27,735 bases of DNA from a virus, in the IMG/VR virus record IMGVR_UViG_3300024518_002196, positions 1 through 27,735 of that record. One strand, 5' to 3'. The notes under the pieces were generated by a model that saw nothing but the letters and a program-made list of their open reading frames with translations, searched no databases and was not told where the DNA came from. The position numbers were made by a program, and so were the translations under genes. This document shows positions 16,905-23,027 of the stretch, one piece after another. Position 1 is the stretch's first letter, and every line of letters begins with the position of its first letter.

Positions 16905-18139
16905 CCGTATCCACAACCAGCAATAAAGTCTCCTACGCGGGCAACGGGGCTACGGTTGCGTTCGCTTTCTCGTTCCCGATATTCGAGCAGACTGACTTAC
17001 GCATCATCCTGAAAGTAGACGCCACGGGTGTCGAGACTGTGCAGACGCTCACGACCCACTACACAGTGAGTGCCAGCCCCTGGACGTCAGGCGGCACGGT
17101 GACGATGGTGACAGCCCCGGCGAGCGGCGAGACCTTGATTGTCAAGTCTGATATCCCGAGCACGCAAGGTACTGACTACCCAACTGCGGGGAACTTCCCG
17201 GCTGCCTCACATGAGGACGCACTCGACCGCCTGACGCTTATTTATCAGCAGATGGAAGAAACGATCGGTCGCACCCTGACCTTGGCGGAAGCGACTGCGC
17301 TGTCAGACTTCGTAGTGCCAGATCCCGGCACGAACGTGGTGCTGTACTACGACGGCGCGGCATTTTCTTGGCCAGTGTTGACAACACTCACCCCAGATTC
17401 AGTCGCCACGACCGCTTTCACCCAAACACTACTCGATGACGCGACAGCGGCCGCCTTTATGACGACCCTGGGGATTACCGCCTTCGCACAAACGCTGCTT
17501 GATGACACGGGGGCAGCTCAGGCACGCTCCACGCTCGGGATAAATTACGAATCACTGACTGCGCTCACGGAACTTGCCGAAGCAGATCTGCTGTTTATTT
17601 ACGATGATGATGCTGCGGCGTACAAAAATATTACTGTTGCGAATGCGCGGGCGTGGCTTGGCGGCCCGACTGGTGTAACTCCGGTCGCGACCACCTCGGG
17701 ACGGACAGCAGCATTCACCAGCATTCCCGCATGGGCAACGCGCATTGACGTCTGCCTGGCGTCTGTGTCGATGGACGGCAACACGGACAGTATGGTTATA
17801 GAGCTTGGCGATTCCGGGGGGTATGAAACATCCGGCTATCTGTGGGGCATCTCCAGCGAGTCGGGCGGCAGTCAACAAAACAATACAACGGGCTTCCAGC
17901 TCCACGTGAACAAACATGCATCGGCTGTCTGGCATGGTATCGCGACGCTCATACTGGTGGACCCAGCGACCTTTACCTGGGCTTGCTCATCGCAGCTTGC
18001 GCGATCAGACACGGCGGGCGGGGTGAATCAGGGCAGCGGATCTAAAAGCCTTACAGCGGCGCTGGACCGAATCCAAGTACAGCTTGCGGGCAGTACAGAT
18101 GACTTTGACGCAGGTAAAATCAGCATCACGTACACTTAG
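16901..18139 (+). CDS. Tail fibre protein with T7-type N-terminal domain
   Basis: A 412-aa protein starting at an ATGA overlap with the preceding gene. Residues 1-~130 match the T7-fibre N-terminal attachment domain: 'YAGNGATVAFAFSFPIFEQ', 'LIVKSDIPSTQGTDYP', 'EDALDRLTLIYQQMEETIGR'. Then comes a tandem 22-residue repeat (about 171-214) and a 'LFIYDDDAAAYKNITVANA' segment. The C-terminal domain (~258-412) is beta-rich with 'SMVIELGDSGGYETSGY', resembling receptor-binding beta-sandwich tips of small phage fibres. The N terminus docks on the nozzle; the tip probably recognises host surface glycans or protein. At 412 aa it is shorter than T7 gp17 (553 aa). Confidence 0.9.
   Translation: MTVSTTSNKVSYAGNGATVAFAFSFPIFEQTDLRIILKVDATGVETVQTLTTHYTVSASPWTSGGTVTMVTAPASGETLIVKSDIPSTQGTDYPTAGNFPAASHEDALDRLTLIYQQMEETIGRTLTLAEATALSDFVVPDPGTNVVLYYDGAAFSWPVLTTLTPDSVATTAFTQTLLDDATAAAFMTTLGITAFAQTLLDDTGAAQARSTLGINYESLTALTELAEADLLFIYDDDAAAYKNITVANARAWLGGPTGVTPVATTSGRTAAFTSIPAWATRIDVCLASVSMDGNTDSMVIELGDSGGYETSGYLWGISSESGGSQQNNTTGFQLHVNKHASAVWHGIATLILVDPATFTWACSSQLARSDTAGGVNQGSGSKSLTAALDRIQVQLAGSTDDFDAGKISITYT
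17411..17542 (+). repeat. Tandem 66-nt coding repeat in the tail fibre gene
   Basis: Two head-to-tail 66-nt units (17411-17476 and 17477-17542) encode related 22-aa segments, 'TAFTQTLLDDATAAAFMTTL' plus GI and 'TAFAQTLLDDTGAAQARSTL' plus GI. The units are diverged at third positions, so the duplication is old or functionally constrained. Such units are common in fibre shafts. Confidence 0.8.
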
Positions 18140-18201
18140 TTTGTATTTACTCCAAGCAGCGAAGATCGCCTCAAGGTCGCTACGATGATATGGATTGACC
18201 A

Positions 18202-18462
18202 ATGTCAAACGACGAGGAACGCGCCCGCATTGAAAGCATTGTGCGGGAAATGTTCGATATGAGTATTGCGGAGCACGCGCAAGACCACGCCGACTTTCGC
18301 ACAGACGTGCTTCCGTTCATCCGACTACGCATGAAGCAGATCCAGCGCCGCGAGGACATGTACCAGCGGATCAAGGAGCAAGTATTTCTTTGGGGCGTGC
18401 TTGCCACGATCTTATGGGTTGGCCGCGTTGTCTGGAAAGCATTTCTAGGCGGGCCTTCGTGA
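18202..18462 (+). CDS. Small single-TM protein at start of lysis cassette
   Basis: An 86-aa protein. Residues 1-60 are charged and helical; residues 61-79 (VFLWGVLATILWVGRVVWK) form one transmembrane segment near the C terminus. Its TGA overlaps the GTG of the endolysin gene (GTGA at 18459-18462), linking it to lysis. It could be a pinholin-like, antiholin or membrane-anchoring lysis accessory protein, but I do not recognise a family. The ribosome-binding site is weak. The 62-nt gap from the fibre stop (18140-18201) contains only a possible AGCGA/TCGCT hairpin. Confidence 0.7.
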   Translation: MSNDEERARIESIVREMFDMSIAEHAQDHADFRTDVLPFIRLRMKQIQRREDMYQRIKEQVFLWGVLATILWVGRVVWKAFLGGPS

Positions 18463-18845
18463 GTTTCAAGCTCTCAGCCCGGAGCAAGAAACGACTGAAA
18501 GGCGTAAATCCTGATTTAGTCGCTGTCGTCAATCGCGCCATCGAGCTAACCGATATCGACTTTGGCGTTACGGAGGGCGTGCGCAGCATCGAGACGCAAC
18601 GCGAATACGTCGCAAAGGGCGCTAGCCGCACCATGAAGTCACGGCACCTCACAGGGCACGCGGTGGACTTGGTGGCCTATCTTGGACCGCGAGTGAGTTG
18701 GGAAATGCCGTTGTACTTTCAGATTAGCGCCGCCATGAAGGCTGCGGCCAAAGAACAAGGCACCCGGGTCAAGTGGGGCGGCGACTGGAAAACATTTGTT
18801 GACGGCCCGCACTTTCATCTTACTTGGAAGGCGTACCCGGCATAG
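18459..18845 (+). CDS. Endolysin, M15-type zinc endopeptidase
   Basis: A 128-aa single-domain peptidoglycan peptidase. I chose GTG at 18459, overlapping the previous stop, because the upstream ATG at 18390 lies within the preceding gene. Zinc-site residues are visible: S61-R62-H63 with D70 (SRHLTGHAVD), and D115-x-x-H118 (DGPH) near the C terminus. This spacing matches the D,D-/L-Ala-D-Glu peptidase fold of T5 endolysin and VanX/VanY relatives. 'GVTEGVRSIETQREYVAKG' at about 36-54 is also typical. There is no signal peptide, so export depends on a holin. It cleaves the peptide stems of peptidoglycan at the end of infection. Confidence 0.92.
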   Translation: MSFKLSARSKKRLKGVNPDLVAVVNRAIELTDIDFGVTEGVRSIETQREYVAKGASRTMKSRHLTGHAVDLVAYLGPRVSWEMPLYFQISAAMKAAAKEQGTRVKWGGDWKTFVDGPHFHLTWKAYPA

Positions 18846-18854
18846 CGAGGCGAC

Positions 18855-19346
18855 ATGGAACAGAAATCAATCGGCCTGATCGAGCACTACGCCACCACCT
18901 ACTTGTGGGAAGCTGTGGCTATCGTGCTCTGTCCGCTGATTGCTTTCCGCGTTGTCCAGTACGTGAAGGCTGTTTATAAGTCCCAGGTAGACCGTAAGCC
19001 CCATCCGATAATAATGCACGCCACGAGCTTTGCCATTTGCTCACTGGCTGCGACATACGCTCTCAACCGCAAATATGAGCTAGACGACGCGCTTTTCGGT
19101 GCCATCGTTATAGCCGTATTTGCACAATCAATCGTGGAGTTCGTTTTCAGGGTCACCGCGAAACGCGCACCTATGCTCAATCAGGCGCTATCAGGCCAAA
19201 TCTACACGGACAACACGACCTTTGGGCATACCGTTATCGGCGCAATTGCTGGCGCGAAGGTAGTGCCGGACGCAAGGAAATCACAGCGCCCGACGGACGC
19301 AGAATACGCCGCGTCACTGAGCGAAGATCGAACGGAGCCGGGCTGA
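18855..19346 (+). CDS. Three-TM membrane protein, holin candidate
   Basis: A 163-aa protein with GAGG a few bases upstream of ATG 18855. Hydrophobic segments lie at about residues 17-36 (LWEAVAIVLCPLIAF...), 53-70 (HATSFAICSLAATYALN) and 78-98 (LFGAIVIAVFAQSIVEFVF), followed by a hydrophilic 60-residue tail. Three TM helices and position between endolysin and a second holin-type gene suggest a class I holin or antiholin. I do not recognise a named family. Its stop overlaps the next ATG (TGATG). Confidence 0.72.
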   Translation: MEQKSIGLIEHYATTYLWEAVAIVLCPLIAFRVVQYVKAVYKSQVDRKPHPIIMHATSFAICSLAATYALNRKYELDDALFGAIVIAVFAQSIVEFVFRVTAKRAPMLNQALSGQIYTDNTTFGHTVIGAIAGAKVVPDARKSQRPTDAEYAASLSEDRTEPG

Positions 19347-19786
19347 TGGTTGGATTGCTAGGCGTTTTCGGTGACTTGATCGACAAGGTTGTACCCGACG
19401 CAAACAAACGTCTGGAACTGAAGGCCCAAGCGGCCCAAGCAGAACACGACGGCCAGTTTAAAGAGCTTGAGGAACGCATGGCGGCTATCGTCATGGAGGC
19501 GAAAAGCAAAGACCCATGGACTTCACGCGCTCGCCCATCGTTCCTGTACGTGATGTACATCCTGATTTTGTCGGCAATCCCTATCGGCGCTTTGTTTGTG
19601 TTCTGGCCCGAAGAAGTGCAACGCGCGATTCATGGTTTCCGACTGTGGCTGGCAGCGATACCGCCGGAGCTTTACGGCCTATTCGGCGCGGGGTATCTCG
19701 GCTACACGAATAAGCGCAGCCAGGACAAAGCGGCTTCATTGGGCCAGCCGGTTTCGCAAGGGCTAATGTCGAAGATTCTCGGATAG
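19346..19786 (+). CDS. Holin, 3TM (gene-transfer-agent) family
   Basis: A 146-aa protein. An N-terminal helical/charged region (residues 1-55, coiled-coil-like 'KELEERMAAIVMEAKSK') is followed by the 'DPWTSRARPSFLYVMYILIL' block (56-75), characteristic of the holin family first described from gene transfer agents. TM segments lie at about 66-87 and 108-122, with 'PELYGLFGAGYLGYTNKRS' at 107-125. The family permeabilises the inner membrane to release endolysin. It is the last gene of the rightward late block. With two holin candidates side by side, one may act as antiholin or regulator. Confidence 0.85.
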   Translation: MVGLLGVFGDLIDKVVPDANKRLELKAQAAQAEHDGQFKELEERMAAIVMEAKSKDPWTSRARPSFLYVMYILILSAIPIGALFVFWPEEVQRAIHGFRLWLAAIPPELYGLFGAGYLGYTNKRSQDKAASLGQPVSQGLMSKILG

Positions 19787-19978
19787 GCATAACAAACAGA
19801 ATTGACGCTGCGGCGCTAGTGCGCTGACGAGAGGCCAAGACCTGCTTGGGTAGTACCTGCTGCATTGCTTCGGCGTAACGGGGAACGCGGGCCAAACGCA
19901 GGCGCCGGATTAACGCCCGGCCAGCGTCAACGCTATGGGTAATCCCGCAGGCTGTATCGAGAGGCATAACAGACAATA
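19785..19978 (+). repeat. Short direct repeats bracketing the structured segment
   Basis: AGGCATAACAAACAGA at 19785-19800 and AGGCATAACAGACAAT at 19962-19977 match at 14 of 16 positions, 177 nt apart. The first starts on the stop codon of the holin gene, and the second runs into the terminator A-tract. I see no third copy in the window. Confidence 0.65.
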
Positions 19979-20000
19979 AAAAGCCGGGCTTGCGCCCGGC
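19974..20000 (-). terminator. Intrinsic terminator of the leftward recombination operon
   Basis: GCCGGGC (19983-19989) and GCCCGGC (19994-20000) form a 7-bp all-GC stem with a 4-nt loop. Read on the minus strand it is followed by TTTTT then ATTG (19978-19982 is A5 on the plus strand). It lies 50 nt past the exonuclease stop. Plus-strand readout lacks a T-tract, so it serves the leftward operon. Confidence 0.85.
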
Positions 20001-20018
20001 CCGACTGCCAGAGGGAAT

Positions 20019-20038
20019 GCCCGGAAACCACCCCGGGC
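20019..20038. repeat. GC-rich hairpin near exonuclease stop
   Basis: GCCCGG (20019-20024) pairs with CCGGGC (20033-20038) around an 8-nt loop. Neither strand shows a T-tract after it. It may protect 3' ends or help pause polymerase before the true terminator. Confidence 0.5.
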
Positions 20039-20050
20039 TACAGTCTACGG

Positions 20051-20680
20051 CTACATCATAGCGCGGACCCGCTCCACGACTCCAACGAGTCGCGCAGACA
20101 GCGGCAGCACACCAGACTTAATCTTCTCAATAATAGCTTCGTCGCGGTGGATGCGGATGATCCGCTTGGGTAGGCGAGAGTGGTAAAAAATCAAGTCACA
20201 CCACTCGCGTCCCGTTACCCAGAGCTCGCCGTGCACCTGCACATGGTAAGGCTCTGCGGCGTCCGCCTCGTCTGACCGGATCGCTTTCATGTACGCAGCG
20301 CTTTTGGTCAGTGCAGCGGGCGCCTTGATCTCAATCATGCCGTACTTGCCAACCAGGCCGTCCGGCGAGCAGCCGACGGTCTTCTCGTCGTTGGTGATAA
20401 ACCCCACGCGCTCTACGTCGACGTCCTGCGTCATTTCATACCACGGGATAGCATCGGCTTCGAGCAACTGCCCGCGCTCTGTGAACGACGTTGAGAAGTC
20501 GTCCAGTGGCTCGCCAAGCAACTGCTCTGCCGCGAGCAAGTCCATGTAGGTCTCAGGCATGTTGCCCGTGCGGACCTTCCACTTCGAGGTGATTATTTGA
20601 TCGAAGGCGGACGCTGTCGGGATACCTGCCCGCAGTGCCAACCATTCACCGGACCCTTGCTGTACGTCGTGGATAATCAT
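20051..20680 (-). CDS. YqaJ-type phage exonuclease (lambda Exo/RecE superfamily)
   Basis: A 209-aa nuclease that resects double-stranded DNA ends for recombination. Recognisable elements in order: Q8-G-S-G-E-W then 'RAGIPTAS' (17-24), G70 and E74 in 'ERGQLLEADA', the metal-binding 'CSPDG' with D107, 'EIK' with E117 and K119, and 'YHVQVHGELW' with Q148. These make up the PD-(D/E)XK core of YqaJ recombinases. Length fits the family (about 200-220 aa). The ATG overlaps the ERF gene stop (ATGA), so exonuclease and annealing protein are translationally coupled, as expected for partners that load together. Confidence 0.93.
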   Translation of the reverse strand: MIIHDVQQGSGEWLALRAGIPTASAFDQIITSKWKVRTGNMPETYMDLLAAEQLLGEPLDDFSTSFTERGQLLEADAIPWYEMTQDVDVERVGFITNDEKTVGCSPDGLVGKYGMIEIKAPAALTKSAAYMKAIRSDEADAAEPYHVQVHGELWVTGREWCDLIFYHSRLPKRIIRIHRDEAIIEKIKSGVLPLSARLVGVVERVRAMM

Positions 20681-21477
20681 GACTCGCCCCTTTCCCGCTT
20701 CGACAACTCCGCCTCAATCGCAGGCAGCCGACCGCTCATGATTTTTTCGTAGTGGTCATCGACCACGGGTTCCGCCGGGTCTACCTTCACCCCAGCCCAG
20801 AGCAGGAACTTATGCTCGTTGGTGACGACTGCCTGAGTTCTGGCGCGCAGCATGACGGCATCCTCGGGGGTGAGTGCTTCGCCGAGCTTGGTCTCGTCCT
20901 CGACTTTCTCAGGGCCAATGAACACAAGGTCGAGCGCATCACGCAACGCATACCGAAGCGCGAACGATGCTACAGATCCGTCGCCTTGCTCGGGGCTAGT
21001 GCCTGGCGGCCCGTTGCCGCGCCGCACGGTGAAGGCGTTGGTCTTGGAATGTCCTGCAGCATGGATAAGAGTCAGCGACTCCGTCACCGTGTTGGCGTCC
21101 ATAGACTGAGACCGCGTGATGGCAAAGTTATGTGTTCTCAGAAGCGGGCGAATGACTGCCATCATTTCTGCGTAAGGCGCGAACCGCGACCGCTCTTTGC
21201 CGTTTTTGTCGGGGATAATTTTGGTTGCTTCAATGGGCGGCAGTTCCATCTGCAGCGCGACAAAGGCTTGGGCAAAAGCCTGCTGTGCCTGCTCGGCCCT
21301 GAGTTTCTCATGTAGTGAGAACATGCGCTCCAGTTTGTCGACGTCGTAGTCAGGGTCGCGGGCTGCGCGATCGATGACGGCAACGAGTTGATCGGCGGCG
21401 CTGGGTGGGGTTACCTCCATGACTGGCCTGCCATCCTGCACGGCGATTACTCCATCACCTGACCCTGGGCCGCTCAC
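20677..21477 (-). CDS. erf: ERF-type single-strand annealing protein
   Basis: A 266-aa recombinase of the ERF superfamily, which anneals complementary single strands during phage recombination and genome circularisation. The core at about residues 60-185 includes 'QAFAQAFVALQMELPPIEAT', 'FAPYAEMMAVIRPLLRTHNF', 'TLIHAAGHSKTNAF' and the signature 'ASFALRYALRDALDLVF' (about 172-188). The start is GTG at 21477, overlapping the preceding stop (GTGA). An internal ATG at 21420 (residue 20) is an alternative, since the first 19 residues look unstructured. It is paired with the YqaJ exonuclease, a common combination. The symbol follows the family name from P22; orthology in detail is not claimed. Confidence 0.9.
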   Translation of the reverse strand: MSGPGSGDGVIAVQDGRPVMEVTPPSAADQLVAVIDRAARDPDYDVDKLERMFSLHEKLRAEQAQQAFAQAFVALQMELPPIEATKIIPDKNGKERSRFAPYAEMMAVIRPLLRTHNFAITRSQSMDANTVTESLTLIHAAGHSKTNAFTVRRGNGPPGTSPEQGDGSVASFALRYALRDALDLVFIGPEKVEDETKLGEALTPEDAVMLRARTQAVVTNEHKFLLWAGVKVDPAEPVVDDHYEKIMSGRLPAIEAELSKRERGES

Positions 21478-21704
21478 GATTGCTGCGCCTTTATTTCTGC
21501 TTCAAGTTCTGCTTCAAGTTGGTCTCTCTCAAACAGCACCCAGCGCAACTCCCCACGCAGAACAGCTTCAGACCATGCCGCCATTACTTCCTTTGGGACA
21601 GGCTCGTTCGTTGCCAGCTCGTACCCTTCCTTGCGCGCTGCAAGCTTGACGTCAATCATGTGCTGAATTTCTCGGTCGTATTTCTTCTCGGTTCGTTTTC
21701 TCAT
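21474..21704 (-). CDS. Small charged helical protein upstream of the ERF gene
   Basis: A 76-aa protein. I chose ATG at 21704 because GAGGA (plus-strand 21712-21716) sits 7 nt upstream; a start at 21743 would add 13 residues without a comparable site. The N terminus is basic ('MRKRTEKKYDREIQ') and the C terminus acidic and Gln-rich ('ERDQLEAELEAEIKAQQ'), probably a coiled coil. I do not recognise a family. Its place just before the ERF gene suggests a recombination accessory protein or modulator. The 101 nt between this start and the next gene upstream (21705-21805) hold no convincing gene. Confidence 0.7.
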   Translation of the reverse strand: MRKRTEKKYDREIQHMIDVKLAARKEGYELATNEPVPKEVMAAWSEAVLRGELRWVLFERDQLEAELEAEIKAQQS

Positions 21705-21805
21705 TTCAGTATCCTCTGTTGGTTGAATCGCCGCGCCCTTCACCCGGAGGCATCATGCGTCCTTTGTGCGAAATGCACAGGCGCGGCAAACTTATGATTA
21801 GCCGG

Positions 21806-21958
21806 TCAAATCCACCAAGCCAAAAGCCAAGCACCAACCACCACACCCAGCAGGAACGAAGAAATAACTCGATCCCGCTCGGTTACGATGATGGTGATAT
21901 CTGGATCGTGTATCCATCGCTGCCGGTCGATGTAACCGTGGTCGCGGGCGCTGCTCAT
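21806..21958 (-). CDS. 50-aa single-TM membrane protein
   Basis: A short minus-strand ORF: ATG at 21958 overlaps the preceding TGA (TGATG) and TGA is at 21806-21808. Residues 1-30 are soluble and charged (MSSARDHGYIDRQRWIHDPD...), and residues 31-50 (VISSFLLGVVVGAWLLAWWI) form a clear C-terminal transmembrane helix ending at the stop. The stop-start overlap, the tail-anchored design and the sensible composition support it over the larger 83-aa ORF in another frame at 21798-22049, which is Arg/His/Pro-rich and shadow-like. Function is unknown. Small tail-anchored proteins in phage early operons often act on host membrane functions or superinfection, which is speculation here. Confidence 0.65.
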   Translation of the reverse strand: MSSARDHGYIDRQRWIHDPDITIIVTERDRVISSFLLGVVVGAWLLAWWI

Positions 21959-22212
21959 CAGTAGTCCGCCGTGATGTTGGGAATGCCGCCGGCTTCGATG
22001 GCCGATAACACTGCTTCAATCTGCTGGGCGGAAAGTCGGCCGGCCCCACCAGGTGTCAAATTCATCAGCCCCACGAACGCGTCGTTGTGCGCGCCAATAG
22101 CAAGGCATTCTCCGCAGAGGTAGTCCAAATCACCCGACTCGCTGAAGCGCCCCTCGGCCTCAAAATCCGTATCAACATTACGGTCGCATCGATTGCAGTG
22201 GATCATGCTCAT
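21958..22212 (-). CDS. Zinc-ribbon-like small protein
   Basis: An 84-aa protein. C6-x-x-C9 and C33-x-x-C36 (CNRC and CGEC) form a likely four-cysteine zinc site in the N-terminal 40 residues. The C-terminal half ends in a helix 'SAQQIEAVLSAIEAG'. The ATG at 22212 overlaps the previous stop (ATGA) and follows a very purine-rich GGAGGGAGGGG ribosome-binding region. Zinc ribbons of this size in phages often bind nucleic acid or host transcription proteins. I do not recognise the exact family. Confidence 0.72.
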   Translation of the reverse strand: MSMIHCNRCDRNVDTDFEAEGRFSESGDLDYLCGECLAIGAHNDAFVGLMNLTPGGAGRLSAQQIEAVLSAIEAGGIPNITADY

Positions 22213-22643
22213 AGCCCCTCCCTCCGTGCCGTGGGGAACGGAGGCAGCGAGTCCGCAAGCAAGGTGCTGTTCTCCTCGACTGCGTCGACCAGTTCTGCGA
22301 ATGCCGCAAACAGCCCATTAGTATCTACAAGCGTCAACGCGATCGACACGCCTCGGCCAGCCGGCTCGATGAAGGCGTCCAGGGTGTTACTGATGACGCG
22401 GTCAGACCCGAAGACAATATCAACCTCAAGGTCGAGAGCGCCCTCGTCCTCGCCGAAGTAAATATGATTGACTGTCTCCTGGAACAGCTCTGACTTCTCA
22501 ATGTGAGCGCTGGTGACGACGTGTCCGCGCGACTCGCCGACCGAGCGGTCACCGTCTGTGAAGTCAGCCTCCGCGACGATGATGACGGGGATGCGGTGTC
22601 CGTCGATGCGCAGGTCTGCGTGGAATGCTTGGGTGTTACTCAT
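22209..22643 (-). CDS. Acidic protein of unknown function, first gene of leftward operon
   Basis: A 144-aa protein. I chose ATG at 22643, which has GAGGA (plus-strand 22651-22655) 7 nt upstream; the longer ORF start at 22676 lacks one and adds 11 residues. The protein is strongly acidic, with alternating beta-like strands in the first 60 residues ('ADLRIDGHRIPVIIVAEADF') and helices later ('LFAAFAELVDAVEEN'). I do not recognise it. As the promoter-proximal gene it is likely expressed early and highly. DNA-mimic or host-inhibitor roles are possible for such an acidic early protein but not shown. Confidence 0.7.
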   Translation of the reverse strand: MSNTQAFHADLRIDGHRIPVIIVAEADFTDGDRSVGESRGHVVTSAHIEKSELFQETVNHIYFGEDEGALDLEVDIVFGSDRVISNTLDAFIEPAGRGVSIALTLVDTNGLFAAFAELVDAVEENSTLLADSLPPFPTARREGL

Positions 22644-22706
22644 AGTCTCGTCCTCTGTTCGGTTAATCCCGGTCATCCCGGGTATGCAGTGGTTAAGTGC
22701 AGGTCA

Positions 22707-22735
22707 AATATAGCAGCGCGAAAGTTGCGTTGCAA
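22707..22735 (-). promoter_or_regulatory. Leftward sigma70-like promoter
   Basis: On the minus strand TTGCAA (22735-22730) and TATATT (22712-22707) are separated by 17 nt. The -10 matches five of six consensus bases and the -35 four of six. It points at the leftward operon, whose first ATG at 22643 is about 60 nt downstream. Confidence 0.7.
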
Positions 22736-22746
22736 GCACTGCGCTG
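22714..22746. promoter_or_regulatory. Dyad across divergent promoters, candidate operator
   Basis: CAGCGC (22714-22719) and GCGCTG (22741-22746) form an inverted repeat with a 21-bp spacer, centred on the shared -35 region at about 22730. A protein bound here could control both promoters at once. The small protein encoded at 22782 is a candidate binder. Confidence 0.45.
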
Positions 22747-22753
22747 ATATAAA
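22725..22753 (+). promoter_or_regulatory. Rightward sigma70-like promoter
   Basis: TTGCGT (22725-22730) and TATAAA (22748-22753) are separated by 17 nt. The -10 is strong and the -35 weak (three of six). It would start transcription about 20 nt before the ATG at 22782. Its -35 overlaps the leftward -35 by one base. Confidence 0.6.
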
Positions 22754-22781
22754 TACACTCACTTGAAATAAGGTAACAACA

Positions 22782-23027
22782 ATGGCTGAACACAAACGAG
22801 CGCCGGGTGCCACCTGGCAACCCTACTTCAGTGACACGGATGAGATCCGCAGAGCAGTCGAGCGCATCGCCGATAAAGACTTCGCGGCATCCGGCAGGGG
22901 CGCCAAGCGGGGCCGGGCAGCGCGGAACGGCAAAGGCAACCTCGCAGACTGTATGCGCCACCTGATCCGCGTGGGCCTGCACCACTACCAGTCGCCGCAG
23001 GAAGAAATAAAAGCGGGTTCGACGTGA
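22782..23027 (+). CDS. Small basic protein, possible DNA-binding regulator
   Basis: An 81-aa protein, first gene of the rightward operon, with AAGG 8 nt before the ATG. The centre is basic and Gly-rich (SGRGAKRGRAARNGKGN, about residues 37-53), followed by a helix 'ADCMRHLIRVGLHHYQ' that recalls the second half of ribbon-helix-helix proteins. It sits at the divergent promoter, which is typical for autoregulators, but no clear helix-turn-helix is visible. Alternative: a small nucleic-acid-binding accessory protein. Its stop overlaps the next start (GTGA). Confidence 0.65.
   Translation: MAEHKRAPGATWQPYFSDTDEIRRAVERIADKDFAASGRGAKRGRAARNGKGNLADCMRHLIRVGLHHYQSPQEEIKAGST

Larger units (their letters stand above)
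19787..20050. other. Convergent intergenic region with structured segment
   Basis: This 264-nt gap has no credible ORF. A perfect 9-bp inverted repeat (TTGACGCTG 19802-19810, CAGCGTCAA 19922-19930) encloses a second contiguous 6-bp pairing (19811-19816 with 19902-19907) and smaller hairpins such as GGTA/TACC and GCGT/ACGC (19873-19888). Two near-identical 16-nt direct repeats, AGGCATAACA-x-ACA, lie outside it at 19785 and 19962. The right end contains the leftward terminator (19974-20000) and another GC hairpin (20019-20038). An untranslated RNA, an attachment or replication site, or a 3' stabiliser of the late transcript are all possible; none is shown. Confidence 0.5.

Noticed and set aside
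16901-18139. Diversity-generating retroelement variable region in the tail fibre
   Set aside because: BPP-1-like phages can carry one, but there is no reverse transcriptase in the window, no template-like copy of the fibre 3' end, and the tip does not look like a C-type lectin fold.
21706-21756. 16-codon minus-strand mini-ORF (MMPPGEGRGDSTNRGY) ending just before the 76-aa gene
   Set aside because: AAGG is only 4 nt from its ATG and the peptide is very short and uninformative. It could be a coupling leader, but nothing beyond position supports it.
21798-22049. 83-aa minus-strand ORF
   Set aside because: Arg/His/Pro-rich shadow composition. It overlaps the better supported zinc-ribbon and 50-aa TM genes in another frame.
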